The notes beneath the pieces were generated by a model. That model did no database searches. It had not been told where the DNA came from and saw only the letters and a list, made by a program, of their open reading frames with translations. This document shows, one piece after another, positions 8,590 to 16,711 of a DNA stretch of 42,940 nt. Made by a program: the position numbers and the translations under genes. The DNA is from Bacteroidia bacterium (GTDB lineage Bacteria; Bacteroidota; Bacteroidia; Flavobacteriales_D; JAUILH01), in the NCBI GenBank assembly GCA_030433115.1, contig JAUILH010000019.1, forward strand, positions 1 through 42,940. The letters run 5' to 3'. Numbering within the stretch: the stretch's first letter is position 1; the number at the start of each line of letters is the position of its first letter.

Positions 8590-8943
8590 ATGAAGGCACC
8601 AGAGGCTAACCAATTAATAGTGAAGATTCAGAAGACTTTAACCAAAGAGTTGGATGTAGATAAAGTGGTAAAAATGCTTAAAGATTTGAGACCATTTGCC
8701 TTAGAGGAGGAAGATCCATTGGTGACCAAAGTAATTCGTTTGTCTTATGAGCACATTGCTGAGAACGAATCTTTTCAGTTCATGGCTGGCTCTGAAGAAG
8801 ATGAAGAAGGAGAGGAAATTGCAGTTGAGCCAGGAGAAGATCATGACAACCTAAACTACCTTTTGGATTTGCTCAAAAACTCTCACAACAAATTCAACAG
8901 AGAAGAAATCAAAGAGTTCAGAACTCAATTAAAGGAGTACTAG
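8590..8943 (+). CDS. Small acidic conserved protein, 117 aa
   Basis: A soluble 117-residue protein with no signal peptide or membrane segment. The N-terminal half is helical and mixed in charge (IVKIQKTLTKELDVDKVVKMLKDL). The middle is strongly acidic (SEEDEEGEEIAVEPGEDHD), and the C-terminus is helical again (FNREEIKEFRTQLKEY). I do not recognise a function. A good -33/-7 promoter precedes it, and the ABM-like gene follows after 6 bases, so the two are probably co-transcribed. Confidence 0.75.
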   Translation: MKAPEANQLIVKIQKTLTKELDVDKVVKMLKDLRPFALEEEDPLVTKVIRLSYEHIAENESFQFMAGSEEDEEGEEIAVEPGEDHDNLNYLLDLLKNSHNKFNREEIKEFRTQLKEY

Positions 8944-8949
8944 TCACTG

Positions 8950-9258
8950 GTGAAGCTTGAACCAGGAAATTACGCCGTGATTTTCACGTCTACTAGAACG
9001 GACGTAGACACGGATTATCTTGAAACTTTTGAGCACCTGATGTCTCTTGCCAAAGAGATTGATGGTTTTTTGGGAATCGAGTCTGCTAGAAAAGGCCTGG
9101 GTATCACAGTATCATATTGGCGCGATAAAGAAAGTATTGAGCTCTGGCGACGAAACGCCGATCACGTCATTGCAAAAAACAGGGGCAGACAAGATTGGTA
9201 CAAATCCTACACCTCCATTATTTCAAAAATTGAACATTGCAGTGGCTTTGAGAAGTAG
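8950..9258 (+). CDS. ABM (antibiotic biosynthesis monooxygenase)-like protein
   Basis: A 102-residue protein beginning at a GTG 6 bases after the preceding stop. It has the compact ferredoxin-like pattern of the dimeric alpha/beta barrel (ABM) superfamily: a first strand YAVIFTSTR, a helix with MSLAKEIDGFLGIES, then GITVSYWRDKESIELWRRNADHVIAK, where the 'YW.d.esi..W' element is characteristic. Members include heme-degrading and quinol monooxygenases as well as proteins without known activity, so no reaction is assigned. Confidence 0.75.
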   Translation: MKLEPGNYAVIFTSTRTDVDTDYLETFEHLMSLAKEIDGFLGIESARKGLGITVSYWRDKESIELWRRNADHVIAKNRGRQDWYKSYTSIISKIEHCSGFEK

Positions 9259-9389
9259 ACATTTTTCGTTCTGCCTTACCTAAAAACCAAATGGGTAACA
9301 GCCCTACTTTTGGACATTGATTTCGATCAGTTGATCCATTTTTTCAAACCAAAACGCTCATTCTTCGCTACAACTCAAAAACGCGAATT

Positions 9390-10832
9390 ATGAGGATTTT
9401 ATGTGTCACCTTTTTGATCTTGATGGTTTCCAGGGGAACTGGACAGGACAAAGCTTTGTTAGCTCAAAGCAACTATACACCCACGAGCAGTGTGTATTTG
9501 AACCCATCTTCTATGAGTGACGCCAAAACATGGTTAGATATTAATTTGGTGGGAGTTGGTGCAATGGCACATAATAATTATCTGTACATTCCAAACAGTC
9601 ATTTAAGTTCTCTTCTGACCTCACAAACAGTTACTGTTAGAGACCGTTTCAATTCAAGAAACAACCAGGCAGCCATCACATCTTTTGTGCAAGGACCTGG
9701 TTTTGCCCTGCAAATTGGGGATCACGCTTTTGGGATCAACACGAGTATCAGAAGCTATACCAATGCCAATAGAATTCCATCAGAACTGTCTAAATTAATT
9801 TATGAAGACCTCAATTACACGACTCTTCAAAACCAGAATTATACCGTTAAAAATGGAACCGTCGATCACATGACCTGGGGGGAAGTTGGTTTCAGTTATT
9901 CCAAAATCATTTACAAAAACGGTGTAGATTTTATCTCTCTTGGCGGAACTGTGAAAAGACTGTATGGTTATGGCAGTGGCGGATTAAAGATTAATGACAT
10001 GAGTTATACCGTGACCAATGACAGCACCTTCAACGTATCTAATTTTGACGGCGCCATTTACTACTCTAAACCCACAATTGACTTTCCTGGAAAAATCCAG
10101 AATAAGGGTTGGGGAATGGATATTGGCTTTACTTATAAGCGCATGCTCAGCCCTGTAACAGGGTATACACCTCATTCCAAAAGCTCCAACTGTGAGCAAA
10201 AAGACTATCTATTCAAATTTGGGGCGTCTTTGCTGGATTTTGGAGCGATTAAATTTGACCATCAAACCATTTATAGAACCTACAATTCAGGTCAGGGAGA
10301 ATTGCCTTTAGAAGCAGAAGCTGATTTTGAGAGTGTAGCAGCCAATACAGATGCTTTGGTCACTGAAACAGGCAACTCAAACGATAAAACTAAATATTTA
10401 CAACATCTACCAACGAGTTTGTCTGTGCAATTTGATTACAATTTAGGCCGTGGATTTTATGCCAATGCCTCTATTATTCAGAGTGCTTTACCGAGCCGAT
10501 TAACCGGTGTAATTCGTCCTAACACGCTCTCAGTGGGCATTAGGTATGCATCAAAATGGTTGGAATTTGGGATTCCTGTGACCTTATATGATTACAGATA
10601 TCCGACAGTGGGTTTAATGGTGCGTTTATACAATGTGACTGTTGGAACGGATCACCTTATACCCTTTATTGCGAAAAGTGATATTTACAGAGGTGACATT
10701 TATGCCAGTGTGAAGATTCCGTTTTATAAAAGTCCGCAGTGCAGAGATAAACGTGGCGGAGGTAATAGAGGCTCTAAAAACAAGAAAAACTCTGATTACA
10801 AGGGTGGGTTGATTGATTGTCCTAGTTTTTAA
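9390..10832 (+). CDS. DUF5723-family barrel-like outer-envelope protein
   Basis: A 480-residue exported protein: signal peptide MRILCVTFLILMVSRGTGQ, then the family's typical start (YTPTSSVYLNPSSMSDAKTWLDINLVGVG). Alternating beta-rich segments follow, such as GDHAFGINTSIRSYT and WLEFGIPVTLYDYRYPTVGLMVRLYNVTVGTD. This matches the Bacteroidota-specific DUF5723 proteins, predicted to be outer-membrane beta barrels of unknown role. The tail after the last strand is basic and Gly/Lys-rich (CRDKRGGGNRGSKNKK). The gene is monocistronic, flanked by a 131-base upstream gap and a convergent gene 8 bases downstream. Confidence 0.82.
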   Translation: MRILCVTFLILMVSRGTGQDKALLAQSNYTPTSSVYLNPSSMSDAKTWLDINLVGVGAMAHNNYLYIPNSHLSSLLTSQTVTVRDRFNSRNNQAAITSFVQGPGFALQIGDHAFGINTSIRSYTNANRIPSELSKLIYEDLNYTTLQNQNYTVKNGTVDHMTWGEVGFSYSKIIYKNGVDFISLGGTVKRLYGYGSGGLKINDMSYTVTNDSTFNVSNFDGAIYYSKPTIDFPGKIQNKGWGMDIGFTYKRMLSPVTGYTPHSKSSNCEQKDYLFKFGASLLDFGAIKFDHQTIYRTYNSGQGELPLEAEADFESVAANTDALVTETGNSNDKTKYLQHLPTSLSVQFDYNLGRGFYANASIIQSALPSRLTGVIRPNTLSVGIRYASKWLEFGIPVTLYDYRYPTVGLMVRLYNVTVGTDHLIPFIAKSDIYRGDIYASVKIPFYKSPQCRDKRGGGNRGSKNKKNSDYKGGLIDCPSF

Positions 10833-10840
10833 GTGTCTCT

Positions 10841-11548
10841 CTACTCCTCCTTCTTAGCCCCCATTTTCTCTATAGTCCCACCCAAAGTTTTGGTCTTCAA
10901 CTCTTCAGGATTGCCTCTGTAGGTAATTCTCCCGCCTGCAGTTACTTTGGCATCTAGTTTCTTAACCGGTAATACAAAAATCTCCCCGCCAGCTTTGATT
11001 TTGGCGACTACATTTTGCGCTTCCAGATTCATGGCAGCAATGGTACCTCCTGTATTCACATTGGCTTCCAGGTTGTTCGCAAATCCCTCCAAGGCGATTC
11101 TCCCGCCTTGGGAAACAGTCGCCTCAACGGAACCACAATCCAGATAAAAGAAAAGATGCCCACCAGCTTGAGCATTTAACTCGATTTTACTGATTTCCAA
11201 AGACTCTTTACTCTTCAATGTGATATTGGCATTACCAAACGCTTTCACATCCGATAGTGACTCAAGATTCAAGTACACATCAACCTGCACGGGATGTTCC
11301 TTGAAATCGCCCTTTTTGATGGACAATTTTAAATCCAGTCCATCCAGGTCAACATCCAGGTTATTGAAATCCATTTTTATGTCGTTAGACGCCACTACCT
11401 TAAATTCTTCATCACTATGAATGATATTCACATCAATGTACCCCGTTACTTTAAGCGTATTGAATTCGGAAAGTTCGAAAGTTTTTTTATTCTGACTTTG
11501 TGCTCCAAAAGCGAATAACAGGAGCAATGCTAAAATTGTAGGTTTCAT
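10841..11548 (-). CDS. Head-GIN domain (DUF2807) secreted protein
   Basis: Start taken at ATG 11548, four bases after the mvaB stop, because MKPTILALLLLFAFGAQSQ is a clean signal peptide; the longer frame would overlap mvaB. The 235-residue product has the head-GIN signature: FNTLKVTGYIDVNIIHS near the N-terminus, then repeated glycine-centred beta-helix rungs (AQAGGHLFF, SQGGRIALEG, NTGGTIAAMN, KAGGEIFVLP, TAGGRITYRG). These proteins are envelope-located beta-helices of unknown function, widespread in Bacteroidota. It is last in a probable pyrD-mvaB-GIN unit and converges on the DUF5723 gene. Confidence 0.87.
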   Translation of the reverse strand: MKPTILALLLLFAFGAQSQNKKTFELSEFNTLKVTGYIDVNIIHSDEEFKVVASNDIKMDFNNLDVDLDGLDLKLSIKKGDFKEHPVQVDVYLNLESLSDVKAFGNANITLKSKESLEISKIELNAQAGGHLFFYLDCGSVEATVSQGGRIALEGFANNLEANVNTGGTIAAMNLEAQNVVAKIKAGGEIFVLPVKKLDAKVTAGGRITYRGNPEELKTKTLGGTIEKMGAKKEE

Positions 11549-11552
11549 AGTT

Positions 11553-12422
11553 CTAGTTCTCATGTGGAAACACCTGATTTGTCATGCTCATAGCGTCCAC
11601 AAATTCGTCCTCCTTTATACCAACATTAATGCCATTTTCGTTGAAATATGCCAACATGACCTCTGTAGCCATATTACCAGTTAAATCATCTTTTGCCATA
11701 GGACAGCCTCCAAAACCTTTGATGGCACCGTCGAACCGTCTGCAGCCAGCATTATAAGCCGCTTCTACTTTTTCTTTGATGGTATGAGGAGTTGAATGAA
11801 GGTGCGCTCCTATCTGCATGTTGTCAAACTCAGGAATAATGGTAGAAAACATATTGGTAATGATCTCCGGATTGGACACACCGATGGTATCCGACAGCGC
11901 CACTACCTCAACATCTAGTTTTTTATGCAATTTCTCGGTCCATTGAGCTGCAATATCGGCATCCCATGGATCGTCATAAGGATTTCCAAATGCCATTGAG
12001 ATGTATACTACCAGGGTTTTACCCGATTTTTTGCAAATGTTCTGAATCTCCTCTACCCGACTCAATGACGCTTCTATGGTAGAATTGGTATTTCTCATTT
12101 GGAAGGTTTCTGAAATAGAAAATGGGAAACCCAAATAGTCAATTTCTTCAAATTGAGATGCATCATTGGCCCCACGCACATTGGCCACAATAGCCAGTAA
12201 TTTAGATTGCGTCTCTGATAAATCCAGTTTTGACAGAACCTCTGCGGTATCTCTCATTTGTGGAATGGCTTTGGGAGATACAAAACTTCCAAAATCGATG
12301 GTGTCGAAACCAACTTTTAAAAGCTGATTGATATAGTTTGCTTTTACATGCGTTTCGATGAAATCATGGAGTCCCTGCATGGCATCTCGGGGACATTCAA
12401 TAAGTGACAATTTTTGATCCAT
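11553..12422 (-). CDS. mvaB: Hydroxymethylglutaryl-CoA lyase
   Basis: A 289-residue HMGL-like TIM barrel that cleaves HMG-CoA to acetyl-CoA and acetoacetate at the end of leucine breakdown. Visible family marks: the first-strand Arg-Asp pair (Arg12-Asp13 in IECPRDAMQG), the metal-binding His pair in GAHLHST, and the catalytic loop GFGGCPMA with Cys240, matching the GLGGCP loop of the family. The initial motif is slightly divergent (RDAMQG rather than RDGLQ), a common variation in Bacteroidota. The protein lacks a signal peptide and is cytoplasmic. It lies 59 bases downstream of pyrD and 4 bases upstream of the head-GIN gene. A different acyl-CoA lyase of the same fold is possible but less likely given the catalytic cysteine. 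Confidence 0.9.
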   Translation of the reverse strand: MDQKLSLIECPRDAMQGLHDFIETHVKANYINQLLKVGFDTIDFGSFVSPKAIPQMRDTAEVLSKLDLSETQSKLLAIVANVRGANDASQFEEIDYLGFPFSISETFQMRNTNSTIEASLSRVEEIQNICKKSGKTLVVYISMAFGNPYDDPWDADIAAQWTEKLHKKLDVEVVALSDTIGVSNPEIITNMFSTIIPEFDNMQIGAHLHSTPHTIKEKVEAAYNAGCRRFDGAIKGFGGCPMAKDDLTGNMATEVMLAYFNENGINVGIKEDEFVDAMSMTNQVFPHEN

Positions 12423-12481
12423 ATCTCAAAGTTAGGAGATTATAAGATAGGACATCAAAATATTATTGGAACTTCTGAAAC

Positions 12482-13507
12482 TTATGCCATAGACCTATTG
12501 ATTCTCTTAACCAGTTTTGGTCCTTCGTAAACAAAACCTGTATATACCTGAACCAGGTCCGCTCCAGCTTCAATCTTTTCTTGGGCGTCTTCAGCAGAAT
12601 GAATTCCACCCACACCAATAATGGCAAAGCTTTTATTCGATTTATCTGCTAGATAGCGAATAACCTCTGTTGATCTTCTAGCCAATGGTTTTCCGCTCAA
12701 GCCACCATTTCCGATGGCTTCAATTCTAGACTGATTGGTTTTCAAATTAGACCGATCTGTAGCAGTGTTTGTGGAAATCACACCCGCTATTTTTGTAGTA
12801 TTGATGATTTCAATGACTTCATCCAGTTGTTCGTTAGACCTATCCGGACCAATCTTCAGTAAAATGGGGCGTTCTTTTCCAAGATCTATGGACAATTGTT
12901 TCAAATCGTTTAACAAAGCGATCAAATAGTTCTTGTCGTTCAATTTTTGGGTACTTCCCACATTGGGACAACTCACGTTCAGTACAAAATAATCTACGTA
13001 AGGATGCAGTTTCTTAAGGACGTATTCGTAATCTGCCTGCGCGTCATCATTGTCGGTGGCTGTATTCTTTCCCAAATTGCCGCCAACAATGATTTTGGTC
13101 TTCCGATTTTTCAATCTTTTGGCAATCACATCCGCCCCATCATTGTTGAAGCCCATTCTATTAATAAGTGCTTCATCTTCCGGAAGTCTGAAGAGTCTCT
13201 TTTTAGGATTGCCTCTCTGAGGTTTCGGGGTAACCGTTCCCAATTCAACAAACCCAAATCCGAGATATTCCAATTGATTGAGCAATAGCGCATTTTTATC
13301 GAATCCAGCGGCCAAACCAACCGGGTTTCTAAATTTGAGCCCGAATAACTCGCGTTCCAAAGACTTATTTTTAACCGTATTGGTCGCCCCTGTCAGGTGC
13401 TTAATCCCGGGAATTGCCAGCCAAACTCTTAAAAATTTAAAAACGAAATGGTGAATTTTTTCGGGATCGAAAAGAAAGAAAATGGGTTTGATCAGATACT
13501 TATACAT
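12482..13507 (-). CDS. pyrD: Dihydroorotate dehydrogenase, class 2 (quinone-linked)
   Basis: A 341-residue flavoenzyme oxidising dihydroorotate to orotate in pyrimidine synthesis, passing electrons to quinone. The N-terminal amphipathic extension (PIFFLFDPEKIHHFVFKFLR) is the membrane-docking helix pair of class 2 enzymes. FMN-site motifs include NPVGLAAGFDKN, ELGTVTPKPQRGNP, RMGFNN, NGGLSGKPL and IIGVGGI. The catalytic-base segment reads LNVSCPNVG, with Cys180 where the E. coli class 2 enzyme has a serine (NISSPN). A -7-like TACCTTTG lies just upstream of the ATG. mvaB follows closely in the same direction. Confidence 0.96.
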   Translation of the reverse strand: MYKYLIKPIFFLFDPEKIHHFVFKFLRVWLAIPGIKHLTGATNTVKNKSLERELFGLKFRNPVGLAAGFDKNALLLNQLEYLGFGFVELGTVTPKPQRGNPKKRLFRLPEDEALINRMGFNNDGADVIAKRLKNRKTKIIVGGNLGKNTATDNDDAQADYEYVLKKLHPYVDYFVLNVSCPNVGSTQKLNDKNYLIALLNDLKQLSIDLGKERPILLKIGPDRSNEQLDEVIEIINTTKIAGVISTNTATDRSNLKTNQSRIEAIGNGGLSGKPLARRSTEVIRYLADKSNKSFAIIGVGGIHSAEDAQEKIEAGADLVQVYTGFVYEGPKLVKRINRSMA

Positions 13508-13517
13508 GTCTGGAAGA

Positions 13518-13525
13518 CAAAGGTA
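13518..13525 (-). promoter_or_regulatory. -7-like element before pyrD
   Basis: On the minus strand TACCTTTG, a perfect fit to TAnnTTTG, ends 10 bases before the pyrD ATG. No convincing TTG is seen at the usual distance upstream, so this is only half a promoter match. Confidence 0.35.
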
Positions 13526-13572
13526 AGGACTTTTTGGTTACCTTAATTGCTCGATTTTCTCCTTTCGATCTG

Positions 13573-14007
13573 ATGGATTCCGATTATACTGAAATACTAC
13601 AACTCAATGAATTGTGGGTGAAACACAAAGTGATGACAAAAACGGACAGGACTCAGTTTCTTGGTGGATTGAGCTATTACCCTCTGGTTAATTTTGAATT
13701 GTCTGGTCAAAAATTTGCGCTTTTTGTGGATGATGAGTATGAGGATTTGAGGTATAACTACCCCTTACTCAATTTTTGTCTTGTACTGAGGGAGCTTGAG
13801 GGATACGCTTACACCTCTGATTATCCGGTTTGGTGTCAGGAAAGATTTCTAGATGTGTCTGACGAATCCATCAAGTTGGCTTTCGACAATTTAGCAGAAG
13901 TATTTCAAGGAGTTGAAAAGGTCCTGGGAAAGATTGACAGTTTTGTATCGGACTATGATTTTGAATTGAATGCTGGTGCTGCGCAAAGATTGAGACGAGG
14001 AGCTTAG
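13573..14007 (+). CDS. Unknown soluble protein, 144 aa
   Basis: Start taken at ATG 13573 (MDSDYTEILQLNELWV); the frame can be opened from a TTG at 13534, but that adds residues overlapping the pyrD promoter region. The protein has no signal peptide or membrane helix. It contains a hydrophobic core stretch around YPLVNFELSGQKFALFVDDEYEDL, and its C-terminal helix ends in a basic segment (AAQRLRRGA). I do not recognise the family. It is divergent from pyrD and followed within 4 bases by a strongly structured intergenic region. Confidence 0.6.
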   Translation: MDSDYTEILQLNELWVKHKVMTKTDRTQFLGGLSYYPLVNFELSGQKFALFVDDEYEDLRYNYPLLNFCLVLRELEGYAYTSDYPVWCQERFLDVSDESIKLAFDNLAEVFQGVEKVLGKIDSFVSDYDFELNAGAAQRLRRGA

Positions 14008-14011
14008 GGAA

Positions 14012-14145
14012 CCAACAACCAGACTCTTTCGTCGTGCCTCCTCTGAGTGACGGTTGTTGGATTTGGGACGAGCTACTTTAATGGCACTTATTACACGCAG
14101 TGCCTTCGCTAGCGCTTCTGATAACACCTAGGCTGAAACTTCAGC
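14012..14145. repeat. Three consecutive inverted repeats in a 144-base gap
   Basis: Arms CCAACAACC (14012-14020) and GGTTGTTGG (14052-14060) enclose 31 bases with an inner ACTC/GAGT pair. GGCACT (14083-14088) and AGTGCC (14099-14104) enclose 10 bases. TAGGCT (from about 14130) and AGCCTA (to about 14155) enclose a TGAA-AC-TTCA element. None is followed by a T run on either strand, so they are not standard terminators. They separate convergent genes. Confidence 0.6.
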
Positions 14146-14151
14146 GCAAGC

Positions 14152-16614
14152 CTACACACGGACACCTATAACGCACACATCATCTAACTGCTCAAAATCG
14201 GATTTCCAGGTATTGAACACGGATACCAGTTCATCCTTTTGACCATCGATCGACAATTCATGCGTATCAATTAACAAACGCTTCAAGTTAGCATATTTAA
14301 ACTTCTTACCCCCTTTTTTGTGCGGACTGTTTGGATCATTGCCAAATTGGTCTGCGTAGCCATCAGAGAATAAAAATAAGCGATCACCTTTTTCAACTTC
14401 AAAGGTATGGTTAGTGAAAGGTTTGATATCATCGTACGGACCAATGGGTTGTTTGTCTGCCTTGATTTCGAACAAATTTAAATGCCCGTTCGATTTATTG
14501 GGCAATAACTTGTCGTGGTTGGTGTCAATTTCTGGTCTTTCAGAGACAATCCAAAGTGGGTTATTGGCGCCCGAGTAGCTTAACGTGTTACCAGATAAGG
14601 CGCAAAGTGCAATGTCCATTCCATCTCGAACGGCTTCTCCTCCCTTTTGATCAAATGTGTCAATCACACTTTCATTTAGTTTGTCCAAAATAGTTGAAGG
14701 GGACGTGCAATTGAATTCTTTAACAGCTCTGTTCAAACCATTGTGCCCTACCATAGACACCATGGCACCCGGCACACCATGCCCTGTGCAGTCCACGGCA
14801 GCAAAGAAAACGGTCTCTTCCTTTTGAAACATCCAATAGAAATCACCGCTTACAATGTCTTTGGGCTGGAAAAAGACAAACGAATTGGGTAAACACGATT
14901 GAATAAATGCGGGCGTGGGTAAAATAGCAGTTTGTAATCGTTTGGCGTAGGTAATCGAATCAACGATATCCTGATTTTTTTCTTCAATGATGATCTTTTG
15001 ATCCTCTATCTCATCCTTTTGAGACATGATAGCAATATTTTGTTCTGCCAATTGCGCATTGGCTTTCTTTTTCTGCCTGTACCCACGTAAAATAAAGAAT
15101 GCCAAACCAAGTAAGAGGAGTAAGCCCAATACCGCTGCGGTTAACAACTGCCCTTGCCGTTTATTCTTCTCTTCATTGAGTCGATCCCGGTCCGCAGCCT
15201 TTTGACGTTCTGCCAGTGCTTCTGCCGCCTGAAGTTCCTTATCTTTATTCAACAAATCTATCTCCTGAGCTTTCCGTTCATTTTCCAATTTAACTTGTTC
15301 ACTCACCATGAGTGCCTTGGATTTTTCGAGTTCCGCTTTTTCCTTGAGTGCCTCTTCATTCTTTTTTGCAAGCGCCAAAAGTTTGATGGCCTGTGCCTGA
15401 CGAATGGCTTCTTCCTGAGATTTAAGAATCTCCATTTGATTGAGTTCGTTTTGCTTATTGAGGAGTGCAATTTCTTTCTCCTTCTTTTCGGCTTCAAACC
15501 TTGCAGACATTTTTGACACAGATTCTGCATACTCTGACTTATAGAGGGTGTCTTTATACGTTCCATAATAAGACATATATATGGCGGAATTTTTGTAGTT
15601 TTTTTTGTAAAAATGGAGTTCTCCTAATCTTTTAGACGACTTAGAAAGTATGTCGAGATGAAGGGTTTTAACGCCCATACTATAGGAGGAATCCAAATAG
15701 CTCATTGCCAAACTGGTGTCCTTATCAAAATCAAGGTAGTCTGTGGCAATATCATAGTACAAATCGCCCAGTAGACGATGGTCATTGACCTGCCTGGCAT
15801 ATTTCAGTGATTTGAATAAGTATTTATTGATGTCCTCCCTACTGCCTCCCGAATTTGAAATGTGTTGTGACATTTGCTGATAGCCTACTGCCAAACCGCT
15901 GATATCTCCCAGTTCTTCTTTAATATTGATAGACTCTTGCAAGACCGCCATTTGTTCTTCATAGGGCGCATTTTGACTCTGCAATGCCCGAACGTAGTTA
16001 TTGATAACCGTTGCTTTTGATTTTTTATCCTTAATCTGGTCTTTTAAAGCATAAGATTGCTCATAAAAATCTACGGCCTTTGGCATATCTCCCATTTTAA
16101 CATAGAGCCCCCCCAGGTGACTCAAAGTCATGGCCTTGTTGTCAATCAAATTTCTCTGTTCGTACAATTTCAATGCATCCAGATACATTTCCAGGGCTTT
16201 GTCAAACTTGGATTGATTGTAATAAATGATTCCCAGACTGCTAATACAGGCTTCAATTCCGTCAATAGCTCCAATGGCTTTATTAATATCATAGGCTTTT
16301 TCAACATACGTTTGGGCCTTCTGATAATTTCCGGTGATATCGTATGCAATGCCAACCAATCTAAGCGCATATGCCTGGTTGTACTGATCTCCTATTTCCT
16401 TCGCTGAATTGGCTGACTTGAGGGAATAATCCAGAAACTTTTCTGAATCCTTACCATAATATTCAAAAGCAATATTCCTAAGTATCACAGGTTTTAAAGA
16501 TGCCCTGGCCGTGTCTAAACTCCTAATCATTTCATCAGCACGAGTTTGTCCCAGGACGTGACTGCCCAGAATACAAAATACCGTTATGATCAAAATTTGT
16601 TTCAACATACCCAT
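14152..16614 (-). CDS. TPR-transmembrane-SpoIIE (PPM) phosphatase receptor
   Basis: An 820-residue protein with a signal peptide (ending VLGQ) and a periplasmic array of tetratricopeptide repeats (roughly residues 60-350). A charged coiled coil (~365-485) follows, then one membrane helix (about 489-508, TAAVLGLLLLLGLAFFIL), a second short coil and a cytoplasmic PPM/SpoIIE phosphatase domain (~590-820). Metal-site motifs are intact: Asp608 in AAVDCTGHGVPGAM, DGMDIALC, and the final Asp811-Asp812 (DDVCVIG). Such proteins dephosphorylate Ser/Thr partners, often anti-sigma-factor antagonists. No partner is encoded nearby. It is a paralogue of the next gene upstream and is separated from it by 97 bases. 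Confidence 0.9.
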   Translation of the reverse strand: MGMLKQILIITVFCILGSHVLGQTRADEMIRSLDTARASLKPVILRNIAFEYYGKDSEKFLDYSLKSANSAKEIGDQYNQAYALRLVGIAYDITGNYQKAQTYVEKAYDINKAIGAIDGIEACISSLGIIYYNQSKFDKALEMYLDALKLYEQRNLIDNKAMTLSHLGGLYVKMGDMPKAVDFYEQSYALKDQIKDKKSKATVINNYVRALQSQNAPYEEQMAVLQESINIKEELGDISGLAVGYQQMSQHISNSGGSREDINKYLFKSLKYARQVNDHRLLGDLYYDIATDYLDFDKDTSLAMSYLDSSYSMGVKTLHLDILSKSSKRLGELHFYKKNYKNSAIYMSYYGTYKDTLYKSEYAESVSKMSARFEAEKKEKEIALLNKQNELNQMEILKSQEEAIRQAQAIKLLALAKKNEEALKEKAELEKSKALMVSEQVKLENERKAQEIDLLNKDKELQAAEALAERQKAADRDRLNEEKNKRQGQLLTAAVLGLLLLLGLAFFILRGYRQKKKANAQLAEQNIAIMSQKDEIEDQKIIIEEKNQDIVDSITYAKRLQTAILPTPAFIQSCLPNSFVFFQPKDIVSGDFYWMFQKEETVFFAAVDCTGHGVPGAMVSMVGHNGLNRAVKEFNCTSPSTILDKLNESVIDTFDQKGGEAVRDGMDIALCALSGNTLSYSGANNPLWIVSERPEIDTNHDKLLPNKSNGHLNLFEIKADKQPIGPYDDIKPFTNHTFEVEKGDRLFLFSDGYADQFGNDPNSPHKKGGKKFKYANLKRLLIDTHELSIDGQKDELVSVFNTWKSDFEQLDDVCVIGVRV

Positions 16615-16679
16615 CTACACCCCCAATCAAACTTGGTTCAAGATGTGAAATAATGTAAAAAAACCGGACTGGGGAATTA

Positions 16680-16711
16680 TTATCTGGTCAAAGACGTTTT
16701 TTATCTGGTCA
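16680..16711. repeat. Tandem direct repeat TTATCTGGTCA, 21-bp period
   Basis: TTATCTGGTCA occurs at 16680-16690 and again at 16701-16711, two helical turns apart. The pair lies in the gap between the two paralogous phosphatase genes, next to the stop of the upstream one and ~65-95 bases ahead of the start of the other. Spacing and length suit a dimeric or tandem-binding transcription factor. Confidence 0.5.

Noticed and set aside
13891-14127. 78-codon minus-strand frame across the structured gap
   Set aside because: Overlaps the end of the 13573 gene and consists of hairpin sequence.
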